DNA of 49,908 bases from Acidobacteriota bacterium (GTDB taxonomy: Bacteria; Acidobacteriota; UBA6911; RPQK01; JAPXNP01), in assembly GCA_020350445.1 (NCBI GenBank), contig CP070717.1:2461443-2511350 (forward strand), written 5' to 3'. Of this stretch, positions 1 to 8,776 are shown one piece after another. The notes beneath the pieces are model-generated. The model did not search any database. It was not told the DNA's origin and worked only from the letters and a program-made list of their open reading frames with translations. A program made the position numbers and the translations under genes. Numbering within the stretch: position 1 is the stretch's first letter; the number at the start of each line of letters is the position of its first letter.

Positions 1-78
1 ACGATTCCTGAAAGATAGAAACCGCGGCACCGCCAGCTGTCAAATCGATCAAGGGTTCACAGGACGTTTCAGCCGGTT

Positions 79-108
79 TTGTGAGGGAATGACGGTTTTC
101 TGTAGAAT
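79..108 (+). promoter_or_regulatory. Putative sigma-70 promoter of the TPR gene at 127
   Basis: TTGTGA at 79-84 and TAGAAT at 103-108 are separated by 18 nt. The -10 box is immediately preceded by TG. Predicted transcription start near 115 gives a leader of only about 12 nt before the ATG at 127. Similar boxes precede other genes here. Not tested; motif-level evidence only. Confidence 0.42.
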
Positions 109-126
109 GGTCTTCACGGGTAGTTG

Positions 127-1647
127 ATGAATACATTACAGAGACGCTTTGCCATATTAACCGTCGTCATCTTTCTGTTCGGACCGCTTTCCGGTCAAGC
201 GCAGTCCCCCGCAGATGAACTGGCGAGAAAGGCCCAACGCGCCAGTGAGGCGATGGACCAGGGACGATTTGCCGAGGCGATCGCTCTCTGGGAGGAACTC
301 ACCGCTGCCTTGCCGGAGGTCTGGGGGCTCAAAATGAACCTCGGCCTGGCCTACTACCTATCCGGACAGCCCGACCGCGCTGTCGTGCCGTTACGAGAGG
401 CCGTCGGCGGGGACCCGAGTCTGCAAACAGGTTTCTTGTTTCTGGGAGCAAGCCTGCTGGAAACGGGAAAAGCTGCGGATGCAGTCAGTCCTCTGGAAGC
501 ATTTCGGAAGGTCAACCCAAAGGAGCCCCAAGGCCTACAGTTGCTTGGAGAGGCCTATCTCCAGTCCGGTAAACCCGCGGCCGCCTTACCCCTTCTGTTG
601 CAGACGACGCAGCTAGCTCCCGATAGCCCAAGGGGCTGGCACAACCTGGGACGGACCTACGAGTCTCTGGCGGGAAAGGCCTTCCAGGAACTTGAGAGCA
701 GCGCATCGGAATCGGCTTATTGGCTAGCACTTATTGCCGACTCGCGAGTCGCTCAGCAACAGTTTTCCAGTGCATTCTTCTTCTACCGCGAGGCGCTGAA
801 AAAGAAACCTGACATGCGCGGAATTCACGTCGCAATCAGTCGAATCTATCGAGAGAAGGGCAACAACGAGTGGGCGGCCAAAGAGGAAGCCCAGGAACTA
901 CTGCTCGGCATCCCAGATTGTACGAAGGAGACCCTTGTTTGTGCATTCCTCGAAGGAAGATTGGGTGACGTCCTGAGGGAAAGCCTCAAAGAAGACACAC
1001 CCGAGAGCCTGTACTGGAGAACCAAAGCCGCCAATCATCTTGCTCTCGAGGCCTTTTCACGTCTAATGAGCCTGCCTCCTTCCTTTGAAGTCCACGAACT
1101 GAAGGCAGAGATCCATCGCAATCAGGGCCGACACTGGGAGTCCGTCAGCGAGTGGAAGAAAGCTCTCGAACTGGTTCCAAACCATCCCCAGGCACGTCGC
1201 GAACTGGCACTCTCCCTTTACCTGAACAGGGATTACGATTCTGCCAAGTCACTAGTGGACGAACTCCTCACGGAAGAGCCGGGCTCTGCCCAGCTCAACT
1301 TCCTGGCCGGGGATATCCTGCTCTACGAACAACTCGTCGAGGCTTCCATCCCCTTCCTCGAAAAGGCCGTGCAGGCTGACCCCAGCTTTCTGGGCGCCCA
1401 TTCATCTTTGGGGCGAGCATACATGTTCCTCGCCGACGCGGAACAGGCCATCCCTCACCTGAAAGCGGCCCTGTCACAGGACGAGGACGGCAGTCTAAGG
1501 TACCAGTTGGCCCGCGCCTACCAGCGCACCGGCCAGCGGGATCTCGCGCGAACCATGATGGCCGAATATCAGACCATCCGGAAGCAGATCAGTGAACAGG
1601 AAGAGAAGCTCGAGGAAGAAGTCCAGATCACGCCGCCTGAAGAATAG
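127..1647 (+). CDS. Exported tetratricopeptide-repeat protein
   Basis: Protein of 506 residues. An N-terminal signal peptide (hydrophobic stretch about residues 8-20, probable cleavage after GQA near residue 25) is followed by many TPR-like helical pairs, seen as repeated patterns such as NLGLAYYLSGQPDRAVVPL and LGRAYMFLADAEQAIPHL, up to an acidic, glutamate-rich C-terminus. TPRs are protein-interaction scaffolds; no catalytic motif is visible. ATG at 127 is preferred to the adjacent in-frame TTG at 124. The gene converges on the GWxTD gene with only 18 nt between stop codons. Likely periplasmic. The partner is unknown, although nearby exported TPR and CRTAC1 proteins suggest a shared envelope function. 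Confidence 0.85.
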   Translation: MNTLQRRFAILTVVIFLFGPLSGQAQSPADELARKAQRASEAMDQGRFAEAIALWEELTAALPEVWGLKMNLGLAYYLSGQPDRAVVPLREAVGGDPSLQTGFLFLGASLLETGKAADAVSPLEAFRKVNPKEPQGLQLLGEAYLQSGKPAAALPLLLQTTQLAPDSPRGWHNLGRTYESLAGKAFQELESSASESAYWLALIADSRVAQQQFSSAFFFYREALKKKPDMRGIHVAISRIYREKGNNEWAAKEEAQELLLGIPDCTKETLVCAFLEGRLGDVLRESLKEDTPESLYWRTKAANHLALEAFSRLMSLPPSFEVHELKAEIHRNQGRHWESVSEWKKALELVPNHPQARRELALSLYLNRDYDSAKSLVDELLTEEPGSAQLNFLAGDILLYEQLVEASIPFLEKAVQADPSFLGAHSSLGRAYMFLADAEQAIPHLKAALSQDEDGSLRYQLARAYQRTGQRDLARTMMAEYQTIRKQISEQEEKLEEEVQITPPEE

Positions 1648-1668
1648 CCGGGAAAACCCTCACGGCTA
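1645..1668. terminator. Inverted repeat spanning two convergent stop codons
   Basis: TAGCCG (1645-1650) pairs perfectly with CGGCTA (1663-1668). An inner GG/CC pairing around AAAA can strengthen the hairpin. The arms contain the TAG stop of the upstream TPR gene and the TAG stop of the GWxTD gene on the other strand. No T-tract follows on either side, so this may be a weak or factor-assisted bidirectional terminator rather than a classical one. Confidence 0.3.
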
Positions 1669-3309
1669 TCCGTCGACGATTGTAAAGTCACCATCCTGCA
1701 GCAACTTGCGATCATTCAGCCGATCGACGATCTCAAGCTGAATCCGATACTTCCCCAGTCCGAGGTTGGCCAGGCTGAGATGCTTCATCAGCACAACACG
1801 TCGACCCGAGAAGAACTGAATTGACTCCCCCTCTTCGTCGATGGCTTGAGCCAGCAACTCACCATTATGGTAGAGCGAGAACGTCACCTTCAAAGAGGGT
1901 TCGAGCGTCGACTGGTCGAGCATAGCGTTGTAGACCTGGAAGTAAATCCCCAGCGGCATCTTCTGGGTGAACTCATTCTTCAGCCGAGGGAGGATCTTCA
2001 CGTCTCCTAAAACGAACATCTCATCCATTTCAGGGATTTCTTCGACTGCCTCGATCTGATCAGAAAGGATGAGTGAGCTTCCTTCGAGTTCAACCTCACC
2101 AAATGTTGGAGGAACAATTGCCTGACGCAGCACTCCGACTTTGGAGCCTCTCAGATCCTTTACTACAAGATCGACCTTGTAGCGGTTCTTCACGTCCAAA
2201 GGAAGTATCTTCTGATAAACCGATGTCTTCAGCAGTCCCTGAGCGAGTTCCTCGTCCGTGTACCGAGCAACAACATCGTCTTCAAACTCAGTCACCACTC
2301 GATTCGTCAAGCTGCTAACGATCCCGTAGATAGCCATCTTGCCAACATTCAGCCCGCCTTCCTTGGCGAAGGAAAGGTGCTTATTCTCGACTTCCACGGT
2401 GATCGGGACCAGTACCTGGTCCTCATTCAGCCTGAAATACTCCTGCCGTGTACTAAAAGGAAGCGTTGCGTACTGGATATTGACGTTAACCAGTTCCTTG
2501 AGGTCCTTGTATTTCGTCACAGGCGCTCCGCCCACGACTGCGAAGGTCTCGTAACGCTGAAACGGCGTGTCGCTGACCCGGCGGAACCACGATTGCGCTC
2601 CATACCCGGGGCCCATTTCAGGATACATACCAGGCCGATCAGCCCGGGTACTGATCCCTGTCTGTTCGGCCAGGGTCATGCCCAGTCCCGGAGTATAGCG
2701 CATTGCCCCTTCCTTCTCCCAGGGAAAGACCGCCAGCTTGTATTGTCCGGAATCACTGTCGTCGACGAACTCCAGTTCGACATTGTTTCCCAGGCCCTCT
2801 ATATAGCGATAGGTCCACTTCTCGTAGGGGTACACCGCTGTAACACCGCCACCTTCTTCAATCTTGCGGACATACGCCCCACCCATCGGCCGAGTCTCCA
2901 GATTATCGGGCGGCCCATGGATGATATAGATCCGTCCCCGATCGGTTCGCCACCCGGGATCGCCGCTGGTGTAGTGCTCATTCGCGTAGGCGATTCGTCG
3001 ATAATGCTCTTCCTTGAACTCGTTCGAAGCCGTTCTAGGATCAGGATCGCGCCGAAACCAGAACTGTTCAATGAACTGTTCCTTTTCATCATCGGTCGTC
3101 AACTCTGTGAAGATCGCCTTCTCTTCATCGTTGATGATGTAGAGGACGTCCTCTTCAAGCCATTTTGTGAAGTAATCGAGTTCTTCTTCCTGTCGAAGAG
3201 TATCGGTATCACTCTGCTGGGCCATTATCCAGGGAGTTCCCACCACGCAAAGAAGAAGAAAAAGCTGTTTCCAATATCTCATAGCACTGAACCGTCGATG
3301 CTGCTTCAT
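1666..3309 (-). CDS. GWxTD domain-containing exported protein
   Basis: Protein of 547 residues. A hydrophobic signal segment (about residues 14-29, ending in MAQQ) is followed by an acidic helical region and the family-defining motif GWRTD at residues 119-123, then RGRIYIIHGPPD. The C-terminal half looks beta-rich. GWxTD proteins are known mainly from Acidobacteria and related phyla and have no established biochemical role. Starts are possible at 3309 or at a second in-frame ATG at 3282; the shorter form still keeps the whole signal peptide. A TAGAAT box lies 18 nt upstream of 3309, which favours the longer form. It converges on the TPR gene at 127 and diverges from the TPR gene at 3483. Confidence 0.85.
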   Translation of the reverse strand: MKQHRRFSAMRYWKQLFLLLCVVGTPWIMAQQSDTDTLRQEEELDYFTKWLEEDVLYIINDEEKAIFTELTTDDEKEQFIEQFWFRRDPDPRTASNEFKEEHYRRIAYANEHYTSGDPGWRTDRGRIYIIHGPPDNLETRPMGGAYVRKIEEGGGVTAVYPYEKWTYRYIEGLGNNVELEFVDDSDSGQYKLAVFPWEKEGAMRYTPGLGMTLAEQTGISTRADRPGMYPEMGPGYGAQSWFRRVSDTPFQRYETFAVVGGAPVTKYKDLKELVNVNIQYATLPFSTRQEYFRLNEDQVLVPITVEVENKHLSFAKEGGLNVGKMAIYGIVSSLTNRVVTEFEDDVVARYTDEELAQGLLKTSVYQKILPLDVKNRYKVDLVVKDLRGSKVGVLRQAIVPPTFGEVELEGSSLILSDQIEAVEEIPEMDEMFVLGDVKILPRLKNEFTQKMPLGIYFQVYNAMLDQSTLEPSLKVTFSLYHNGELLAQAIDEEGESIQFFSGRRVVLMKHLSLANLGLGKYRIQLEIVDRLNDRKLLQDGDFTIVDG

Positions 3310-3327
3310 CCGTAGAAAACCGGAACG

Positions 3328-3335
3328 ATTCTACA
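3328..3335 (-). promoter_or_regulatory. Putative -10 box (TGTAGAAT) of the GWxTD gene
   Basis: On the minus strand this reads TGTAGAAT, ending 18 nt before the ATG at 3309 and predicting a leader of about 12 nt. No convincing -35 hexamer is seen 16-18 nt upstream. The box is also one arm of a 6-bp inverted repeat (GTAGAA at 3312-3317, TTCTAC at 3329-3334). Confidence 0.33.
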
Positions 3336-3470
3336 ATCGTCAGACTTAACTGACTCGATAGATCCGGAAAGGTTTCACCTGAACCGAGAAGTATTATATC
3401 TCACCGAGGCAGAGTCCCGAGCCGAACGTCTCCAGCCGGGGCCTTCTCAGCGGTTGAGACAGCGTTCCAG

Positions 3471-3476
3471 TAAAAT
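3471..3476 (+). promoter_or_regulatory. Putative -10 box (TAAAAT) giving a leaderless mRNA
   Basis: TAAAAT ends 6 nt before the ATG at 3483. Initiation at the usual distance would place the first base at or next to the A of ATG. The 6 nt between (AGGGAG) are purine-rich but too close to act as a normal Shine-Dalgarno. No good -35 is found at 17 nt. Confidence 0.33.
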
Positions 3477-3482
3477 AGGGAG

Positions 3483-4922
3483 ATGGCCCGTAATCTCATT
3501 TACCCCTCGACCGTCCTGCTCTTAGGGCTCATCACATTTTCGTCTATTCTGGGCCGATCGCAAGAGACGACTCTCCCAGCACTCCCACCTGAAATCGTTT
3601 CTAGCTTGCCTCTTGAAATCCGAGAGAATGTCACCCGCACCTATGAGGCACTCCAAGCGAGCCCAACGAATCCCACGATCATGGGCCAACTTGGAATGAT
3701 CTTCCAAGCCTACGATCAACTCGAGTTGGCGAACCAGCTTTACGGGATGGCAGTTACAGCCGCTCCGGAGACGTTCGAATGGGTCTATTACCAAGCAGTC
3801 GTACTTGGCGAACTTTCCCGGACAGGCGAAGCCATCAAAGGACTGCAGCGGGCCTTGGAAATCGCCCCGCAATACCTCCCCGCCCGACTCCGGCTTGCCG
3901 AGTATCAGTACGACGACGGCCACTGGGAAGAGAGCATCCGACTATATCGGGACATCCTCTCCGACTTTCCTGAACTCGCCATCGCCCATTACGGGCTGGG
4001 GATGAATCTGATTGCATTGAAATCCCTGGACGAAGCCACCAAACATTTTCGAACAGCCTGTAATCTGGTTCCCGAATTTGGTGCCGCCCACTATGCTCTA
4101 GCCCAGGCATACCGGGATACAGGAAAGATCGATTCAGCCAAAGAGCACCTGGCTCTCTACCAGCGATACCAGCTGAATCGCCCTGTCGTGGGAGATGGCG
4201 TAATGGACGCGATCAATCAGCTAAAGCCTGCCAACACCCAGGCCCAGGAACAGGCGCGCAGAGCAATCACACTTGCAGAGCAGGGGGACCTATCGGGCGC
4301 GATCAAGGCCCACCAGAAGGCCGTTGAATTCGACCCGACGCTCATCCAGTCACACGTCCAAAAGGGGATTTTGCACGGCCAATTGGGGCAGTTCGACCTC
4401 GCGGAGGCTGCGCTTCGAAAGGCCCTCGAAATCAATCCAAACTCGGAAGAGGCCTTTTACAACCTCGGTGTTCTGCAGATGCAGCGTGACCAGATCGATG
4501 CCGGCATGAAGTCCTTTGAGCGAGTCATTCAGATCAATCCTCTCAACTCGGCTGCCTGGAACAGCCTGGGGCAACTTTTTGAAAGAAAAGGGAAGCTGGA
4601 AGAGGCCGAGAGCCACTACCGGAAGGCACTGAAAAGCAATGACTCACACCGTCTGGCCCGGTTTAACCTGGGGAGGCTACTGATTGGAAAAGGCCAGTAC
4701 CAAGAGGCCGTCAGAGAAATCGAGCCTGCACTAACCCCTGAAGATGACAGAACGCCCCGCCTGCTCTTCGCAATCTCTGTCGCCTATGCCCGACTCGGGA
4801 ATGTTGAGAAAGGTATCGAGTTCGGGGAGCGGGCGCGTTCAGTCGCAGAAGAGTACGGGCAAACCGAACTCGCCGAGGCGATCGACCGGGACCTCATTCG
4901 GCTGCGCGAACTTCCCAAATAG
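3483..4922 (+). CDS. Exported tetratricopeptide-repeat protein
   Basis: Protein of 479 residues. An N-terminal hydrophobic segment (about residues 8-24) suggests export. Then come roughly ten TPR units, for example FQAYDQLELANQLYGMA, LGMNLIALKSLDEATKHF and LGVLQMQRDQIDAGMKSF. The middle of the protein has a less regular linker around residues 235-250. No enzymatic domain is visible. The stop is 7 nt from the stop of the convergent CRTAC1 gene. In acidobacterial genomes TPR and FG-GAP/ASPIC proteins often neighbour one another, so a shared envelope or surface complex is a reasonable but unproven inference. Confidence 0.85.
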   Translation: MARNLIYPSTVLLLGLITFSSILGRSQETTLPALPPEIVSSLPLEIRENVTRTYEALQASPTNPTIMGQLGMIFQAYDQLELANQLYGMAVTAAPETFEWVYYQAVVLGELSRTGEAIKGLQRALEIAPQYLPARLRLAEYQYDDGHWEESIRLYRDILSDFPELAIAHYGLGMNLIALKSLDEATKHFRTACNLVPEFGAAHYALAQAYRDTGKIDSAKEHLALYQRYQLNRPVVGDGVMDAINQLKPANTQAQEQARRAITLAEQGDLSGAIKAHQKAVEFDPTLIQSHVQKGILHGQLGQFDLAEAALRKALEINPNSEEAFYNLGVLQMQRDQIDAGMKSFERVIQINPLNSAAWNSLGQLFERKGKLEEAESHYRKALKSNDSHRLARFNLGRLLIGKGQYQEAVREIEPALTPEDDRTPRLLFAISVAYARLGNVEKGIEFGERARSVAEEYGQTELAEAIDRDLIRLRELPK

Positions 4923-4929
4923 GGTGTGT

Positions 4930-6645
4930 CTACTGCGCCGGCTCTTTGACGTGGACGATCCGGTTCACCTCGACATCGGTCAAAGTCTGCTTCACACCAC
5001 TTGGCCAGAGCAATTCGACCTTGTCCAATCTGGAAACCGACCCCAGGCCGAAGTGCACGCCAGTGTAGCTGGAGGACGCATACCCGACAGCAGTGGTCTG
5101 AATGTTGTACTGGTCGAGCAGGCGGATTTGGGTCCCGATCCCATCCCGATTACTTCGAGTCCCTTCGAGATCGAAAATCACCCAGTTATTGTTGGCAGGG
5201 CTGATGTTTTCCCACAGCTCGGTTTCATCTGAGATCGCGGTCACGACTATATCGATCTTGCCGTCCCCGTTGAAGTCCCCGACGGCACTCCCGCGGTGCG
5301 CCCTCGGCACCTGGAAGTCTGGGCCGACACCAGGGGTCACATCGGCAAACGTCCCATCCTTCAGGTTCGCCAGGACCGTATTCGCCTGGCGATAGTCGGT
5401 TGATTCCCAGAGCTCAATCCGATGATTGGCATGCGCATTGGCGGTAAACAGGTCCTTCCACCCGTCATTGTTGAAATCGAACATGGCGAGCGACCAGGCG
5501 CTGCGCTTGATCGTAGCTCGGGCTACCCCCGTCGCGTAGGTCGCATCCTCATAGAATCCCCCGCCTTCATTCCGGAACAATGGAAACGTCTCCCAGTCGA
5601 GAGCCGTCACCCAGATATCGGGCAACCCATCGTTGTTGTAGTCACGAAAGGCTGCACCCATGCTCGAGACGGCACGACCATGCTCGCGCAACGCTACTCC
5701 AACCAGCAGGGCGACCTCTTCAAAGGTGCCGTCACCCATGTTCTGAAACAGGAAATTCGGGACCTTATCGTTCGTGACAAAGGCGTCAAGATGTCCGTCT
5801 CGATCGTAATCCTCAAAAGCCACACTCATTCCACGGCTGACATGATTGAGGATTCCGCTCTTCTCGGTCACATCTTCGAACGTACCGTCACCACGATTGC
5901 GATACAGGGTATTCGGCAGACCATCGAAATAACGAGGATGGCAGTAGACTCGGATCTTACCGGTCGGATCACCGCAGAAGCGCTTCCAATTCAATGTCCA
6001 TTCGACATAATTGACGACAAAGAGATCGAGATAGGAATCGTTGTCGTAGTCGAACCAGCCGGCGGCTACGGACCAGAGGTCGCTCTTAATCCCCGCGTCG
6101 TCGGTCACTTCGCTGAAGGTCGAGTCTCCGTTATTCCGGAACAGGATGTTGTGGTAAACACCGGCCACGAAGATGTCGACGTCACCGTCATTGTCATAAT
6201 CAGCAACCGCCACGCCCATCGAATACCCTTCGCCCTTGACTCCCGCTTCGAGGGTGACATCGGTAAACTTCATCCCACCGTCGTTCCGATACAGCCGGTT
6301 GTAAAAGCGCGGAGATTCCTTCTTCATTGACGGAGTGACCGAAGCGTTCGTGAAATAGATGTCCAGACGACCGTCATTGTTGTAGTCGAGAGTTGCCGCT
6401 CCACCAGGCATCGTCTCGATCATGTGCTTTTCTTCCGTCATGTAGTTGTCGAGCACAAAATCGATCCCCGACTCCTTGATGACATTTCGGTAGCGAATCG
6501 GATCAACCGACACGGTCACCGGGGCCGAGTCCTCCAACTCTTCTTCCTGCTGGGCGATCAGCGTCCCGCTGAGCGCCCAAAACCCCAAGCCAACGACCAA
6601 TGCCACTCTCCAGCCGCTGATCTGAATATTCCTCGCTTTAGACAT
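4930..6645 (-). CDS. Exported CRTAC1-like protein: FG-GAP/VCBS repeats plus ASPIC/UnbV domain
   Basis: Protein of 571 residues counted from the ATG at 6645, whose product opens with an Ala/Leu-rich signal peptide ending near LIAQQ. The longer frame from 6762 would put about 39 unlikely residues before the signal. At least seven calcium-binding-type repeats are visible, including DYNNDGRLDIYFTN, DYDNDGDVDIFVAG, DYDRDGHLDAFVTN and GDFNGDGKIDIVVTA; these are expected to form an integrin-like beta-propeller. The C-terminal part (WPSGVKQTLTDVEVNRIV) fits the ASPIC/UnbV domain. Family members are secreted or surface proteins of unclear function. A good Shine-Dalgarno (GGAAG) lies about 8 nt before the chosen start. 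Confidence 0.88.
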   Translation of the reverse strand: MSKARNIQISGWRVALVVGLGFWALSGTLIAQQEEELEDSAPVTVSVDPIRYRNVIKESGIDFVLDNYMTEEKHMIETMPGGAATLDYNNDGRLDIYFTNASVTPSMKKESPRFYNRLYRNDGGMKFTDVTLEAGVKGEGYSMGVAVADYDNDGDVDIFVAGVYHNILFRNNGDSTFSEVTDDAGIKSDLWSVAAGWFDYDNDSYLDLFVVNYVEWTLNWKRFCGDPTGKIRVYCHPRYFDGLPNTLYRNRGDGTFEDVTEKSGILNHVSRGMSVAFEDYDRDGHLDAFVTNDKVPNFLFQNMGDGTFEEVALLVGVALREHGRAVSSMGAAFRDYNNDGLPDIWVTALDWETFPLFRNEGGGFYEDATYATGVARATIKRSAWSLAMFDFNNDGWKDLFTANAHANHRIELWESTDYRQANTVLANLKDGTFADVTPGVGPDFQVPRAHRGSAVGDFNGDGKIDIVVTAISDETELWENISPANNNWVIFDLEGTRSNRDGIGTQIRLLDQYNIQTTAVGYASSSYTGVHFGLGSVSRLDKVELLWPSGVKQTLTDVEVNRIVHVKEPAQ

Positions 6646-6685
6646 GCTCTTACTTCCAAAAACCTTTAAGTTGACGAACCTTGCC

Positions 6686-6694
6686 AGTATATCA
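6686..6694 (-). promoter_or_regulatory. Extended -10 promoter of the CRTAC1-like gene
   Basis: On the minus strand TGATATACT (TGn plus TATACT) lies about 40 nt upstream of the ATG at 6645, predicting a leader of about 34 nt with a GGAAG ribosome site. No -35 hexamer is evident, as allowed for extended -10 promoters. The rest of 6695-6856 shows nothing I can name. Confidence 0.42.
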
Positions 6695-6856
6695 CTCGCA
6701 TTACAGGAACCCCCGGGCCGGCAGTCCAGCGTCGGACACCACTTCTGAGCCTCTAGGACCACTCAAAAAAGCCAGGGGCGATCAGGGCAGAAACTGACGA
6801 GATCCACGGGCAGGGAGTAGCAAAGATGGGGGGCAAGATCGATTATCCCGGCAAGC

Positions 6857-7060
6857 CTACTTGATGCGGCGTAAAACGCTCCGCCGTCTTCTCTCTGAAA
6901 GTGCCTCGTTGCACGATTCGATCTCGTCGAGCACTTCGGCCCGACGCTGCTGCAACCAGCGGGCATCCGAATCGAGTCGCTCCAACTCAGCTTCAAGAAT
7001 CAGCAATCTGAGTTCAATGGGCAAGAGTTGTTCTAACGGAGGATCGTCTTGGCTTTTCAT
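6857..7060 (-). CDS. Small coiled-coil protein
   Basis: Protein of 67 residues, rich in Glu, Arg and Leu. A continuous heptad-like helix is predicted (LRLLILEAELERLDSDARWL onward), ending in a strongly basic tail (RRRRSVLRRIK). Its ATG overlaps the TGA stop of the upstream VWA gene in an ATGA arrangement, which supports real, coupled translation. No family recognised. It has no signal peptide, so it is probably cytoplasmic. It is the last gene of the four-gene operon that starts at 9508. Confidence 0.6.
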   Translation of the reverse strand: MKSQDDPPLEQLLPIELRLLILEAELERLDSDARWLQQRRAEVLDEIESCNEALSERRRRSVLRRIK

Positions 7061-7968
7061 CCGGTTTCAGAGGAATAATAGCCTTTCCGATGCGCAACCT
7101 TCAAGCCTCTCCCTTTCACCTCGATCCGGATTTCGCGAAACTCACCCTCTTTCACCGGGTTCGAAGAGGTGTATCCAATACTGTATTGGTTCTTGATCGC
7201 CCGGTTAATCTTGGAGAAGGCTTCCTGCAGTTCTTGCATACTTGCTTTGGAGTTAAAGAAGAGCCCACCGGTTTCCTCGGCAAACTCCTTGAGCTTGCCA
7301 AAGTTGGAGCGGAAACGCCCCCCTTTTACTCCGATACCGAAGATCATGACATCATGTTCCTGGGCGATCTGGATAGCCTCATCATCCTTCACAAGACTCT
7401 GAGTATCATCTCCATCCGACAAAACAACCAGGAGCTTGCGGCCAAACTCATGGCGCAGCAGTTCATCGACGGAGAGATAGATCGCATCGTAGAGCTTCGT
7501 CGCGCCCCCCGCCCGGATATCTTCGATCGAATGCTCGAGTAATTCGAGGTCGTAGGTAAAATCCTGCACCAGGTTGATCTCACTGTCGAACTGAACAACA
7601 GCTGCAAGATCCTTCTTTCGTCTCAGTGTTTCCTTGAGGAAGATGTAACCGGCTTCCTGCTCGAAAAAGAGCTTGTCCTTGACACTTCCACTCGTGTCTA
7701 CAAGCAAGATGACATTCAACGGTTGAGCATCTTCCCCGAACTCCAGCCCAAAGTACTCAATCTCCTGCTTCTGTCCGTCTTCAAAGACTTCAAAGTCTTC
7801 TTTCGTCAGATTCGTCAGGTATTGATCGCCCTTTCGTACGGTACAGAGAACGTTGACGACATTTACATTAGTTCGAAAGACTGGAGAATCTTCCTGAGCC
7901 TTCAAGTTCCCGGAGAAGGAACAGCCAAGCAAGAAAACCAGACCGGTCAGGGTAATCGATCGCTTCAT
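7057..7968 (-). CDS. VWA-domain lipoprotein, Acidobacteria-type VWFA family
   Basis: Protein of 303 residues from the ATG at 7968; a TTG at 7989 is a less likely alternative. The signal ends in LLGC, a plausible lipobox with Cys at residue 16, so the protein is probably lipid-anchored. Residues about 30-75 form the conserved N-terminal region (NVVNVLCTVRKGDQYLTNLT, then FEVFEDGQ) typical of VWFA-related acidobacterial proteins. A VWA fold with the metal-site motif DTSGS at 91-95 and a downstream LSDGDD follows. VWA domains bind protein ligands through a metal ion. It is 37 nt downstream of the DUF1189-like gene and overlaps the next gene by 4 nt. Confidence 0.85.
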   Translation of the reverse strand: MKRSITLTGLVFLLGCSFSGNLKAQEDSPVFRTNVNVVNVLCTVRKGDQYLTNLTKEDFEVFEDGQKQEIEYFGLEFGEDAQPLNVILLVDTSGSVKDKLFFEQEAGYIFLKETLRRKKDLAAVVQFDSEINLVQDFTYDLELLEHSIEDIRAGGATKLYDAIYLSVDELLRHEFGRKLLVVLSDGDDTQSLVKDDEAIQIAQEHDVMIFGIGVKGGRFRSNFGKLKEFAEETGGLFFNSKASMQELQEAFSKINRAIKNQYSIGYTSSNPVKEGEFREIRIEVKGRGLKVAHRKGYYSSETG

Positions 7969-8005
7969 CGTAATCTCGACACCTTTCAACCCTCGGCCAA
8001 AACTC

Positions 8006-8773
8006 TTAGTGCGCTGTCACACACTTTTGGGTCGCGAAGAATGTATAGATAGCCGCCGCAGCCAAATAGATTATTTCAAAGTAGTCAATCTTCAGGCCAG
8101 TTAACTGGACGGCCATGTCCACGGCAACCGCCGGAACCAAGCTGTATAAGCATATTGTAAAACAGTTCTGGAGCGTGAGGCGGATACCGTAAGTCGAACC
8201 GACAGAATAGGCGAGCGGGCAGAGTAGTAGAGCCGTAAATCCCTTGCCAAGCAGTGAATAAACCAGCAAGAAACCATAAGCGAACGGAAAGTAGAGAAAC
8301 TTCAAGGTCGTTTCATATTCCCCGATGTTTCCTCTATTAATCGAAAAATCCCCAAAATCACTCCAGACATAGGTCTGTGTCTGGCCTTGTATCCGGATGA
8401 AGAACTTCTGTTCGGTAAAAAGAAGAGCCGGTTCATCCAACCCGACAGGATCGAGATAAGTGCCCCCCGTGTCGAAGACAAATGTCCAGGTGCTTTCATC
8501 GGAATAAGTCACCAGAATCGGTTCAGTCGAATTCAGGATGAGGGTGCCGTCACGGACTTCGAGAGGCGGAAGTGTCTGTTCGGCCCAATCGAAGAATCGA
8601 TCGACCTGGGGACCCAGTTGCCACGCATAGACAAGAGTCAGGAAGATGGCCAGGCTTGCGCAGAGAAAGAGCAGGAAGAGGAGTGTCAGGCGCCAGCTTT
8701 GCTCGAAAACAGACGGATAGAAGCCAAAATCGGTGATCGCCAGATAGGACTGGCGAAGGAAACGTTTGAGCAT
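8006..8773 (-). CDS. DUF1189-like integral membrane protein
   Basis: Protein of 255 residues. A transmembrane segment near residues 27-51 leads into an extracytoplasmic domain of about 100 residues containing short beta-type stretches (GTLILNSTEPILVTYSD, FFIRIQGQTQTYVWSDF). Three or four further membrane segments follow in the C-terminal half. This one-plus-several TM layout with an outside domain after TM1 matches DUF1189-type proteins, whose function is unknown. The start is only 3 nt after the stop of the zinc-ribbon gene, so the two are co-transcribed. The family assignment is from layout and sequence feel, not a profile search. Confidence 0.65.
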   Translation of the reverse strand: MLKRFLRQSYLAITDFGFYPSVFEQSWRLTLLFLLFLCASLAIFLTLVYAWQLGPQVDRFFDWAEQTLPPLEVRDGTLILNSTEPILVTYSDESTWTFVFDTGGTYLDPVGLDEPALLFTEQKFFIRIQGQTQTYVWSDFGDFSINRGNIGEYETTLKFLYFPFAYGFLLVYSLLGKGFTALLLCPLAYSVGSTYGIRLTLQNCFTICLYSLVPAVAVDMAVQLTGLKIDYFEIIYLAAAAIYTFFATQKCVTAH

Positions 8774-8776
8774 GGC

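Noticed and set aside
1-126. Open frames running into the window start, including a possible minus-strand start near position 52
   Set aside because: The plus frame open from 2 to 126 gives an atypical Cys/Arg-rich peptide, and the minus-strand TTG frame yields only about 17 residues before the window edge. Neither is supportable as a gene.
2377-3315. 312-codon plus-strand frame opposite the GWxTD gene
   Set aside because: It is antisense to a gene with a clear family motif and signal peptide, and has no recognisable domain; it is a shadow of codon bias.
5422-6330. 302-codon plus-strand frame opposite the CRTAC1-like gene
   Set aside because: It mirrors the Asp/Asn-rich repeat coding on the other strand (runs of Ile-Val-Val). 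No start signal or domain.
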